A DNA stretch of 15,857 bases from Oscillospiraceae bacterium (GTDB lineage: Bacteria > Bacillota > Clostridia > UMGS1883): the NCBI GenBank assembly GCA_022508735.1, contig JAFLUQ010000041.1:1-15857 (forward strand). The letters run 5' to 3'. The position numbers and the translations under genes were made by a program. This document shows, in pieces, positions 1-6,424 of the stretch. Each line of letters begins with the position of its first letter. Within the stretch, counting starts at the first letter, position 1. Below the pieces are notes generated by a model that saw nothing but the letters and a program-made list of their open reading frames with translations, did not search any database and had not been told where the DNA came from.

Positions 1-614
1 TCACGCATCTTGTCGCCCCAGCGCTCCGAGCCGAACACGCCCTTTTTAAGGTTTATTTTGTCTCTTATACCGCGCTTTTCTATTTCCTCGGCCAGAAGCA
101 GCGCATATGAGGAGGTGGAGCAGAGCACGGTGGTCTGCATATCTATCATCATCTGTATCTGCTTGTCGGTATTGCCGGGGCCCATTGGGATCACCATTGC
201 GCCGAGCTTTTCCGCGCCGGCCTGAAAGCCTATACCGGCCGTCCACAGTCCGTAGGCGGGAGTGATCTGTATCCTGTCCATGGGGGTGATGCCCGCTGTC
301 TCATAGCAGCGGCTGAACATGGTCGCCCAGTCGTCCACATCCTTTGCGGTGTAGGGAATCACCACCGGCAGGCCTGTGGTTCCCGACGAGGAGTGTATGC
401 GCACGATCTCACTTTCGGGAGCCGTCATAAGCCCCAGCGGATAGGCCTCGCGCAGGTCAGCCTTCTCTGAAAACGGCAGCTGCTCGAAGTCCTCGGCGGT
501 GCGAATTTCAGAAATGCCGGCCTCCTTCAGCTTTTTACCGTAAAAGCTGCCCGACTCCGTCAAAGCGGCCAGACGGCCATTCACCAATTCAATTTGCTCA
601 GCTGATATCTTCAT
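1..614 (-). CDS. paaK: Phenylacetate-CoA ligase family enzyme (arylacetate-CoA ligase), C-terminus outside window
   Basis: The ATG is at 614 and the frame stays open to the left edge, giving the N-terminal 204 residues of a protein normally about 430 long. The AMP-binding P-loop SSSGTTG is at residues 75-81, followed by a PYT motif at 87-89. Just before it comes the family's LPFSEKADLREAYPLGL block, the PaaK hallmark. This family activates arylacetates (phenylacetate, indoleacetate) with ATP and CoA through an acyl-adenylate. A purine-rich ribosome binding site (GGAAAGGAAGG) precedes the start, which lies 1 nt after the iorB stop, so the gene is co-transcribed with iorAB. Archaeal and clostridial genomes often pair PaaK with IorAB. 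In this Trp T-box operon the natural substrate may be indole-3-acetate rather than phenylacetate (inference). The family call is secure; the substrate is not. Confidence 0.93.
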   Translation of the reverse strand, partial: MKISAEQIELVNGRLAALTESGSFYGKKLKEAGISEIRTAEDFEQLPFSEKADLREAYPLGLMTAPESEIVRIHSSSGTTGLPVVIPYTAKDVDDWATMFSRCYETAGITPMDRIQITPAYGLWTAGIGFQAGAEKLGAMVIPMGPGNTDKQIQMMIDMQTTVLCSTSSYALLLAEEIEKRGIRDKINLKKGVFGSERWGDKMR

Positions 615-615
615 T

Positions 616-1209
616 TCAATTTCCTTCCTTTCCTGTTTTGGCCGCGTAGTCGAGAGCGCGGCAGTTTAATTCGTAAAACTGTGGCTTTACCCGTTTTTGC
701 ATTACATTTTTGATTTCCTCCGTAGTGAACGGAAGAACGCCGCCGCCCAGCGCCGCTCCCAACAGCACCATATTGAGCGCTTTGGGCGAGCCGACCTCGC
801 GGCAGGCCGCCGCGCCGTCTATCACAATAAGGTCACGCACCTGTTTTTTCAGATAGGCGATCATTTCTGAGCCGTCATAGGGCGACGTTTTTAAGACTGA
901 CGTCACCGGGATAACAGGAGTGCTGCTCACTACAACAGAGCCGCCCTCTGCAAGGTAAGGCAGCATACGCACTGCCTCGGCGGGTTCAAAGCCGATTATG
1001 AGATCGGCGGTGCCGCTTCTGAGCATTGGAGCATAGAGCCCCTCACCCATGCGCAGATGGCTGAAAACGCTGCCGCCCTTTTGGGCCATGCCGATGGTCT
1101 CAGCGCTCATAACGGGAATTCCCTTCTCCATAGCGGCCGCGGCTAAGAGCTTGGAGGCCAGCACAGTTCCCTGCCCTCCGACGCCGCAGAGCAGTATATT
1201 TTTATTCAT
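616..1209 (-). CDS. iorB: Indolepyruvate:ferredoxin oxidoreductase, beta subunit
   Basis: This is a 197-aa protein starting MNKNILLCGVGGQG. The glycine-rich GVGGQG at residues 9-14 and GMAQKGGSVFSHLRMG near residues 40-55 are typical of the gamma/beta-type subunit of IorAB and related 2-oxoacid oxidoreductases. With IorA it interconverts arylpyruvate + CoA and arylacetyl-CoA + CO2 using ferredoxin, in the cytoplasm. I chose the ATG at 1209 over an in-frame ATG at 1287. It has the ribosome binding site GGAGGTGAG just upstream and gives the family N-terminus, while the longer version adds 26 low-complexity residues antisense to nothing conserved and lies inside iorA. The start overlaps the 3' end of iorA by 8 nt, so translation is probably coupled. 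The length is normal for the family. Confidence 0.94.
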   Translation of the reverse strand: MNKNILLCGVGGQGTVLASKLLAAAAMEKGIPVMSAETIGMAQKGGSVFSHLRMGEGLYAPMLRSGTADLIIGFEPAEAVRMLPYLAEGGSVVVSSTPVIPVTSVLKTSPYDGSEMIAYLKKQVRDLIVIDGAAACREVGSPKALNMVLLGAALGGGVLPFTTEEIKNVMQKRVKPQFYELNCRALDYAAKTGKEGN

Positions 1210-3019
1210 TGCTCTCACCTCCGCCAATGGCCCCAACGGGGCAGACCTCGGCGCACAGCCCGCAGCCGGTGCAGCTGCCGCCGTCAATACATACCGAGCC
1301 GCCCTTTAGCGTTATCGCCGGGCAGCCAAGGGCCGTTACGCACTTTTTGCAGTGCACGCACTTATTCTCATCCACCTGCTTTGCCGCACCGGGCCTTGTA
1401 ACCGCGATGCAGGGGGACTTGAAAATAATGGCCTTCACCCCGCTCAGCTCATCCATGGCCCGCACAGCGGCTATAGAAGCCTTAAGGTCAAGCGGATCAA
1501 CGGTTTCAACAGCTGTTACGCCTATCCCCCGTAGTATCTGTTCTATCGATATCTTTTGAACGATCTCTCCCATCATTGTGCGCCCGGTTCCCGGGTGAGG
1601 CTGATGACCGGTCATAGCGGTGGTGGAGTTATCAAGGACCACAAGGGTCATATTTGCCTGATTATATACGGCGTTCACGACGCCGGTAATTGCCGAGGCA
1701 AAAAAAGTTGAATCGCCAACGAAGGCAAAGCAGTGAGTATCAGGCTCTATTTTCCCCACTCCCTGGGCAATGTTTACGCCCGCGCCCATGCAAAGGCAGG
1801 TGTCGACCATGTCGAGCGGCATGGCGTTGCCGAGGGTGTAGCAGCCGATATCGCCGCAGAAAATAGTCTTTTTGCCCTTCATAGCTTCCTTTACGGCAAA
1901 GAACGAGGCGCGGTGCGGGCAGCCGGCGCAAAGCACAGGCGGCCTCATTGGCAGCTCGGGGGGCTCCGCCGCGCCGCCGCTCCCGGGCTGCTCCCAGCCC
2001 ATAAAGCCGGCGAGCATTTTCCCGACACTGTCGCGGGTATTTTCCCCGGCGGCGGGCACGTCACCCGTCAGCTTGCCCCTTATCACAGTGGGCAGGTGGT
2101 ATTTACCGCAAATATACGTCAGCTCGCGCTCAATTACCGGGTCAAGCTCCTCAACGCAGAGCACCTCGTCGAGCTCAGATAAAAAGTCCACAGCCGCCTT
2201 TTCAGGGAACGGGAACGGAGTGGAGACCTTCATTATCCGGGGAGCGGGCTTACCCTTTATTTCCTCCATTACATACGAGAAGCTGATGCCGTGAGCCGCC
2301 ACGCCCTTTCTGCACCTTGGGGCAGTGGCCGGGTATACGCGGTTTTTATCGTAAGCAGAAAACACGCCGGCGAGCTCTGTGTTTCTCTTTTCAATATTTA
2401 TATGGCTAAGGTAAGAGAGCCTCGGGAAGATCACCCATCTGGACGAGTCCTTTATAAAGCCCTCCGGCCTGTTTACTTCATATTCATCAGTATCCTTGAT
2501 ATTAATGGACGCGTAACCGTGGCAGACCCTGGTCGTGGGCCTGAACAAAACCGGCGTATTGTATTTTTCCGAATACGCGAAGGCGTCCTGTATCATGTCA
2601 TAGGCCTCCTGCACAGAGGAGGGATCAAAGCACGGCAGCTTTGAAAATGCCGCAAAATGCCGGGTGTCCTGCTCTGTCTGAGAGGAGATCGGCCCGGGGT
2701 CGTCTGCAACCATGACCACCATACCGCCCTTTACGCCTATATATGCAAGGCTCATCAGCGGGTCAGACGCGACATTCAGCCCCACCTGCTTCATTGTGAC
2801 CATGCTTCTGGCGCCGGCATAGGCCGCGCCCGCGGCCAGCTCCAGAGCGGCCTTTTCGTTTGCCGACCACTCCACATAGAGGCCGCCGTTATTTTGCTTT
2901 GCCGCTGTCTCAAGCACCTCTGTGGAGGGCGTTCCCGGATATCCCGAGACCAGATTGAGCCCTGCGGCAACAGCACCCATGGCAATAGCCTCGTTACCCA
3001 TCAAAAACTCAGTGCGCAC
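1202..3019 (-). CDS. iorA: Indolepyruvate:ferredoxin oxidoreductase, alpha subunit
   Basis: This 605-aa protein has the full IorA layout. The N-terminal pyrimidine-binding domain carries SGYPGTPSTE (residues 25-34) and EKAALELAAGAAYAGARS. A TPP-binding domain has CAGCPHR (364-370), GDIGCYTLG (389-397), GDSTFF (435-440) and the Mg/TPP loop LDNSTTAMTGHQPHP (462-476). A C-terminal 2x[4Fe-4S] ferredoxin domain has cysteines 554, 557, 560, 566 and 583, 586, 589, 593. The enzyme oxidatively decarboxylates indolepyruvate, phenylpyruvate and hydroxyphenylpyruvate to aryl-CoA, and it is reversible with reduced ferredoxin. The start is GTG at 3019, supported by AGGAGG 7 nt upstream; an internal ATG at residue 7 is the alternative. 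The gene begins 15 nt after ecfT, inside a Trp T-box operon, which argues for reductive (biosynthetic) use here. All catalytic features are intact. Confidence 0.97.
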   Translation of the reverse strand: MRTEFLMGNEAIAMGAVAAGLNLVSGYPGTPSTEVLETAAKQNNGGLYVEWSANEKAALELAAGAAYAGARSMVTMKQVGLNVASDPLMSLAYIGVKGGMVVMVADDPGPISSQTEQDTRHFAAFSKLPCFDPSSVQEAYDMIQDAFAYSEKYNTPVLFRPTTRVCHGYASINIKDTDEYEVNRPEGFIKDSSRWVIFPRLSYLSHINIEKRNTELAGVFSAYDKNRVYPATAPRCRKGVAAHGISFSYVMEEIKGKPAPRIMKVSTPFPFPEKAAVDFLSELDEVLCVEELDPVIERELTYICGKYHLPTVIRGKLTGDVPAAGENTRDSVGKMLAGFMGWEQPGSGGAAEPPELPMRPPVLCAGCPHRASFFAVKEAMKGKKTIFCGDIGCYTLGNAMPLDMVDTCLCMGAGVNIAQGVGKIEPDTHCFAFVGDSTFFASAITGVVNAVYNQANMTLVVLDNSTTAMTGHQPHPGTGRTMMGEIVQKISIEQILRGIGVTAVETVDPLDLKASIAAVRAMDELSGVKAIIFKSPCIAVTRPGAAKQVDENKCVHCKKCVTALGCPAITLKGGSVCIDGGSCTGCGLCAEVCPVGAIGGGESNE

Positions 3020-3026
3020 TTTTGTT

Positions 3027-3032
3027 CCTCCT
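3027..3032 (-). promoter_or_regulatory. Ribosome binding site of iorA
   Basis: AGGAGG on the minus strand, 7 nt from the GTG at 3017-3019. It decides for the GTG start over the ATG six codons downstream. It lies in the 15-nt gap between the ecfT stop and iorA. Confidence 0.8.
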
Positions 3033-3034
3033 GA

Positions 3035-3796
3035 CTATAAAATTATTCCGACCACAGCCACTCCGGCGGCGAGCACAAGGGTGATAATGTCCCTCGCACG
3101 AAACCGGAAGGACGACGTCATGTTTTTCCAGCTTCTTCTGTTAAAGCCTCTGAGCTCCGCCGCCATGGCCGTGCCGTCGATCTTGCGGACGGACGAAATG
3201 AGCAGCGGAACGCAGAGCGGGATTATGAGAGCCATTTTGCGGAATATATTACGCGTATCAAGCTCCACTCCCCTTGTGGTCTGCGCCTCGATGACCTCCT
3301 GCATTTCCTTTGAAAATTCCGGCACGAACCGAATGGCGGTGGTCAGGGCAAAGGCGTATTTGTACGGGATATGATACCTTACCACCAGCGAATTTGCCAG
3401 ATCATCCAGCTTTGTGACCATCAGGAGTATGCACAGCGGCAGTGTTGCCGCAAGCAGCCTCATAACCACAAGCAGCGCGGTTTTTATGCCTACGTTCGTG
3501 ATCCTCAGCCCAAAGAGCAGCGGAACAACTGTATCTCCGCGCTGAATGAATAAGAGCTGCAAAACAAAAAGAAACAGCATTACCCGGAGAAGCTTACAGA
3601 AGATCGAAAAGGTCTGACGGAACACATTTCCGGCGCGCCCTATCAAAAGGTCAAGCAGCAAAACCGCGGCAAGATATATCAAATTTGAAGATGCGAACAC
3701 GCCCACGCAGAGCAGCAGCGAAATAAAAAGCTTGGTTCTCGGGTCAAGCCTGTGCAGCAGCGTAGAGCCGGGAATATAGGTAAGTAATCCTTTCAA
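3035..3796 (-). CDS. ecfT: ECF transporter transmembrane component EcfT (CbiQ family)
   Basis: This 253-aa membrane protein starts with SxLHRLDPRTKL-type sequence (residues 11-23), diagnostic for EcfT/CbiQ. Hydrophobic segments lie at about 25-50, 65-83, 103-127 and near the C-terminus. The two coupling-helix motifs that touch the ATPases are present: AQTTRG at 171-176 and AELRGF at 213-218. It is the scaffold linking the S component to the EcfA pair in the cytoplasmic membrane. The start is TTG at 3796, with its TTGA overlapping the TGA of the upstream ATPase gene, which is typical of translational coupling. No ATG nearby gives this N-terminus. Length and motifs are normal for the family. 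It is the last transporter gene before iorA. Confidence 0.95.
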   Translation of the reverse strand: MKGLLTYIPGSTLLHRLDPRTKLFISLLLCVGVFASSNLIYLAAVLLLDLLIGRAGNVFRQTFSIFCKLLRVMLFLFVLQLLFIQRGDTVVPLLFGLRITNVGIKTALLVVMRLLAATLPLCILLMVTKLDDLANSLVVRYHIPYKYAFALTTAIRFVPEFSKEMQEVIEAQTTRGVELDTRNIFRKMALIIPLCVPLLISSVRKIDGTAMAAELRGFNRRSWKNMTSSFRFRARDIITLVLAAGVAVVGIIL

Positions 3797-4605
3797 CCTG
3801 ATCGCCGCCTTTCCATAATAAGCGCTGCGAAATCTTCCGCGCTTGAGATTTTTTCACCAAGCTCAAAGCGATTTGCCAGCTCGATCAGCTGCGGCGGAAG
3901 CAGAGAGGCCTTCTCAAGCAGCTCGCTGTTATAAAATACCTCCTGCGGGGTGCCCGCGCCGCACACACGCCCGGCGTCTATCACAACGCAGCTCTTTGCA
4001 TAATCTAACACCAGCTCCATATCGTGGCACACCATAGCGACCGTAACTCCGTTTTTATTCTGCTCGGAAATACACTCCATTATCTGTTTACATTCCAGAT
4101 AGTCGAGACCGGTCGTAGGCTCATCCAGAAGCAGCAGCTCGGGCCTCGACACCAGAGCCGAAGAGAGGGCCGCACGCTGGCGTTCGCCGCGGCTCATGGT
4201 CGCGGTCTCCTCGTCGCCGTTAAAGCCGAATTCCTTAAGCTGAGCTTCAATAAGCTCCTCATGAGAAGCTTCATCTACCTTTGCGCTCATAAGCGAAAAC
4301 CTGAGCTCCTCACGGATAGTATTTTTGCAGATCTGGCGGTCGGGATTCTGAAACAGATAGCCTATCCTTGCCGCGAGAGTGCTCGTGCGAACAGTTTTAA
4401 GATCCTGCCCGTCGAAGATAACGCTGCCGTCCGTAGGCCTAAGCAGCCCTCGCATCAGCTTTGTTACGGTGGATTTTCCGGCTCCGTTGGAGCCGAGCAG
4501 CGCGCAAAAATCGCCGCGCCGCAGGTGGATATTTACGCCGTGCACAGCGCCGCTCGTGGCGTTCGCTGGCTCGTAGGCGAAAGACACGTTTTTCAGTTCT
4601 ATCAT
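3793..4605 (-). CDS. ecfA2: ECF transporter ATPase, second subunit (EcfA2-like)
   Basis: This is a 270-aa ABC ATPase. Walker A GSNGAGKST is at residues 38-46, the Q-loop with LFQNPDRQ (the EcfA Q-helix signature) at 84-91, the signature MSRGE at 137-141 instead of LSGGQ, Walker B LLLLDEP at 157-163 and the H-loop His at 194 (CHD). It hydrolyses ATP with the neighbouring EcfA to drive uptake through EcfT and the S component. I chose the ATG at 4605 (MIELKNVSFAYE), which has GGGAGG upstream and overlaps the stop of the preceding ATPase gene as ATGA. An in-frame start at 4665 would add 20 unconserved residues inside that gene. The degenerate signature is discussed under findings. Which of the two ATPases should be called A1 or A2 is a convention I cannot settle. 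Confidence 0.94.
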   Translation of the reverse strand: MIELKNVSFAYEPANATSGAVHGVNIHLRRGDFCALLGSNGAGKSTVTKLMRGLLRPTDGSVIFDGQDLKTVRTSTLAARIGYLFQNPDRQICKNTIREELRFSLMSAKVDEASHEELIEAQLKEFGFNGDEETATMSRGERQRAALSSALVSRPELLLLDEPTTGLDYLECKQIMECISEQNKNGVTVAMVCHDMELVLDYAKSCVVIDAGRVCGAGTPQEVFYNSELLEKASLLPPQLIELANRFELGEKISSAEDFAALIMERRRSG

Positions 4606-5453
4606 GAGAGCGCCTCCCTGACCATTTTTTCGGCCTCGTCCAGCGTGCACGGCGGCAGGCCGCATTTGGCGCCCTGCTCCGTCAGGCGGTTATACAAAGA
4701 CACGATCCTCGGCACGTGCACGCCGACCCTTTCAAGCACGTCGCCGTGGGTCAGCGTCTCCTTCGTTTCTCCGTCAAGGAGAATCCTTCCTTCGTTGAGA
4801 ACGATCAGGCGCTTACAGAACTCGCAAAGCTGCATGATCTTTTGCTCAACGACTATAACGGTGATACCCTGCTCATTGAGTCTTCTCAGCAGCTCAAACA
4901 CCTTGCGGCTGCTTTTAGGGTCGAGCTCACCGGTCGGCTCATCAAGAATGAGTATCTGGGGCCTCAGCGCGAGGATGGCTGCGATCGCCACCTTTTGCCT
5001 CTGCCCTCCGCTGAGGGAGGATATCTCTCTGTCGGCCAGTTCGGAAATACCGACGTCCTCTAAAGCCTCAGTCACGCGGGAATTGATCTCGTCCTCAGAA
5101 AGGCCAACGCCCTCAAGCCCGTAGCGAAGCTCATCCCAAACCATAGAGGTCACCATCTGAGCGTCGGTATCCTGCAAAACGCTGCCGACAAACTGCGAAA
5201 TCGTGTCGGGAAGGGTCTCAACGGTATCTAGGGCCACCCCATTCTTCGGGGTGATCTCCACAGAGCCGTAAAAATCTCCTCGGAAATAATGCGGGATCAT
5301 GCCGCTCATCGCATGGGTAAGCGTCGTCTTTCCGCTGCCGGAGCGGCCTATGATGCCTACAAACTCTCCGTCGTTTATTGTGAAATCAATGCCGTCAAGG
5401 GCGGCCCTGGAGCCGCCCGCATAACGGAATGAAAAGCTTTTTACCGCGATCAT
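4602..5453 (-). CDS. ecfA1: ECF transporter ATPase, first subunit (EcfA1-like)
   Basis: This is a 283-aa ABC ATPase. Walker A GRSGSGKTT is at residues 36-44, the Q-loop region with VLQDTDAQM at 92-100, the canonical signature LSGGQ at 147-151 and Walker B ILILDEP at 167-173 with catalytic Glu172. At the H-loop position the usual His appears to be Gln204 (VVEQK). It forms a heterodimer with the next gene product and powers the ECF transporter. Its ATG (5453) overlaps the TGA of the S-component gene as ATGA, and its own stop overlaps the next ATPase start in the same way. The order S-A-A'-T, all in one transcript with a dedicated S component, indicates a group I ECF transporter rather than a shared module. 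Confidence 0.94.
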   Translation of the reverse strand: MIAVKSFSFRYAGGSRAALDGIDFTINDGEFVGIIGRSGSGKTTLTHAMSGMIPHYFRGDFYGSVEITPKNGVALDTVETLPDTISQFVGSVLQDTDAQMVTSMVWDELRYGLEGVGLSEDEINSRVTEALEDVGISELADREISSLSGGQRQKVAIAAILALRPQILILDEPTGELDPKSSRKVFELLRRLNEQGITVIVVEQKIMQLCEFCKRLIVLNEGRILLDGETKETLTHGDVLERVGVHVPRIVSLYNRLTEQGAKCGLPPCTLDEAEKMVREALS

Positions 5454-5995
5454 TTGCTGAGCACCTTTTTAAGCGGCAGGTACAGCACCTGAACGATTAC
5501 AGAATTCAGAACCGCTGTGCAAAGCACGATGGGAACATAGGCCGCCATTGCGCTCTTTTCGGCATGAGTTACCACAAACAGCATTACAGTGTACATAGAG
5601 CCGCTGACTACCGTGCTGATAAAGGTCGCCACAATAGGCTGAAGCGAAAATTTCTTCGTGTTCATAGGAACAAATATGAGCAGCCCCATCACAAGCGCGC
5701 CGGCGATCTCGCTGACAAAGTTTATGTAGGGAGTGCCGGGGAACAGCTGGCATACCGCGCCGGCAAGGATTCCGATGATGACCGACTCATAAACACGCGG
5801 GCGAACTAACAGTATTGCCAGGCAGTACATGGCTATAATAAAGTTCGGCTTCATGCCGCCGATGTTTACGATGCTGCCCACAAAAAACTTCAGCACGGCG
5901 CCTGCCGCCAGTAAAACGGCGATCAGGATTATCTCCTTTGCGCCAAGCCCTTTTTTCTCTTCTACCTTGATCTCTCTTTTTTTCTGCTGATCCAT
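5450..5995 (-). CDS. trpP: ECF S component, TrpP-like (predicted tryptophan or indolic substrate)
   Basis: This 181-aa protein has a short charged N-terminus (residues 1-20, lysine and glutamate rich) and then five or six hydrophobic segments at about 22-42, 50-64, 68-86, 90-112, 120-145 and 150-172. The GGMKPN motif at about residues 47-52 and the pattern after it (ILLxRPRVYESVIIGILAG, then AVLNSV near the C-terminus) resemble Bacillus TrpP/YhaG, a putative tryptophan transporter. It is the first gene after the T-box and is fused by ATGA overlap to the ECF ATPases, so it is the substrate-capturing subunit in the membrane. The Trp specifier of the leader supports tryptophan or an indolic precursor as ligand (inference). 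The start has GAGGT about 9 nt upstream. Family resemblance is from memory; the specificity is unproven. Confidence 0.85.
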   Translation of the reverse strand: MDQQKKREIKVEEKKGLGAKEIILIAVLLAAGAVLKFFVGSIVNIGGMKPNFIIAMYCLAILLVRPRVYESVIIGILAGAVCQLFPGTPYINFVSEIAGALVMGLLIFVPMNTKKFSLQPIVATFISTVVSGSMYTVMLFVVTHAEKSAMAAYVPIVLCTAVLNSVIVQVLYLPLKKVLSK

Positions 5996-6041
5996 TTTTG
6001 ATCTACCTCTTTCTTTTTTATATTGTACTTACCGGAACATA

Positions 6042-6080
6042 TAAAAAATCCTGTCCCGGCATAAATTATGCTGGGACAGG
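6042..6080 (-). terminator. T-box regulated intrinsic terminator
   Basis: In minus-strand orientation CCTGTCCC pairs with GGGACAGG, then after one A-C mismatch GCATA pairs with TATGC around a 3-nt loop, followed by ATTTTTTAT. It is a strong hairpin plus U-run placed 47 nt before the S-component ATG. It is the default OFF structure of the leader when tRNA-Trp is charged. Confidence 0.93.
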
Positions 6081-6090
6081 ATATAATGAT

Positions 6091-6110
6091 CCTGCGGTGC
6101 CACCCGGCTT
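6091..6110 (-). promoter_or_regulatory. T-box sequence and antiterminator 5' half
   Basis: This holds GGGTGGCACCGC in minus-strand orientation. GCCGGG can pair with CCCAGC, and GCAGGAT with ATCCTGT further downstream, leaving the 7-nt bulge TGGCACC that binds the tRNA acceptor end. Both 3' partners lie at the start of the terminator, so the two folds exclude each other. Confidence 0.93.
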
Positions 6111-6250
6111 GACGCACTCACCCATCTACAGGGAACGCGCCCTCTTTTACACATACTTTCATATGCTGGTCTTTGATAACGAAGAACCGCACTCCGTCTC
6201 ACATACTCTAAAAGCAGCGCTTAACTTTTATTTCTGATCGCCCTCAGAAG

Positions 6251-6257
6251 TCCATTC
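6251..6257 (-). promoter_or_regulatory. T-box specifier loop with UGG codon
   Basis: Minus-strand GAATGGA. In T-box specifier loops a GAA precedes the codon and a purine follows it; here the codon is UGG. The flanking CTTCT pairs with GGAAG upstream of the AGUA box. No other reading of this loop gives a better fit. Confidence 0.85.
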
Positions 6258-6354
6258 GGCCCTATGTTTTCTGCCGTGATCACACCGCCCACGACTCTCT
6301 GTAAGAAAATGGATAGAACCTACTTACTCTTCCTCAACAGTTTTATTATAGTAT

Positions 6355-6383
6355 ATTATAATACATACTTTTTGTTTTGTCAA
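6355..6383 (-). promoter_or_regulatory. Sigma-A promoter of the T-box/ECF/ior operon
   Basis: On the minus strand there is a perfect TTGACA (6378-6383), a 17-nt spacer and a perfect TATAAT (6355-6360). Transcription should start near 6347-6349, just before the T-box Stem I. Such a strong constitutive promoter fits control by attenuation rather than by initiation. Confidence 0.92.
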
Positions 6384-6424
6384 TACCTAAATTAAATTTT
6401 TTATCATTTTTACAGGGCCGCTGA

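Larger units (their letters stand above)
6042..6348 (-). ncRNA. T-box riboswitch leader, tryptophan specifier (UGG)
   Basis: A roughly 300-nt untranslated leader lies between the promoter and the S-component gene. Near its 5' end GGAAG-AGTAAGTA provides the AGUA box of Stem I, and the opposing strand reads GAA-UGG-A followed by CUUCU, which closes the loop by pairing with GGAAG. The specifier is therefore UGG (Trp) at 6252-6254. The 3' part has the conserved T-box sequence GGGTGGCACCGC (within 6091-6110). Its UGGC would pair with a tRNA ending GCCA, and bacterial tRNA-Trp normally has G73, so both tRNA contacts agree. An antiterminator and a terminator compete just downstream. Uncharged tRNA-Trp should stabilise the antiterminator and turn the whole transporter-ior-paaK operon on. 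Confidence 0.95.

Noticed and set aside
1210..1287. Longer start for iorB
   Set aside because: The extra 26 residues are an alternate-frame reading of the iorA ferredoxin domain; GGAGGTGAG precedes the ATG at 1209.
4606..4665. Longer start for the second ECF ATPase
   Set aside because: It adds 20 unconserved residues inside the upstream gene; the ATG at 4605 has GGGAGG and forms an ATGA overlap.
4024..5124. Long open frame antisense to the ECF ATPase genes
   Set aside because: It mirrors two clear ABC ATPases on the other strand, encodes no recognisable protein and has no promoter or ribosome binding site; high GC explains the open frame.
1..6000. Operon read as tryptophan or phenylalanine catabolism
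   Set aside because: IorAB and PaaK often serve fermentation of aromatic amino acids, but a tRNA-Trp-responsive T-box would turn a catabolic pathway on during starvation; a salvage/biosynthetic role fits better, although not proven.
5998..6237. 79-aa plus-strand frame in the leader
   Set aside because: The bases form T-box and terminator structure on the minus strand; the frame has no ribosome binding site and a non-protein-like sequence.
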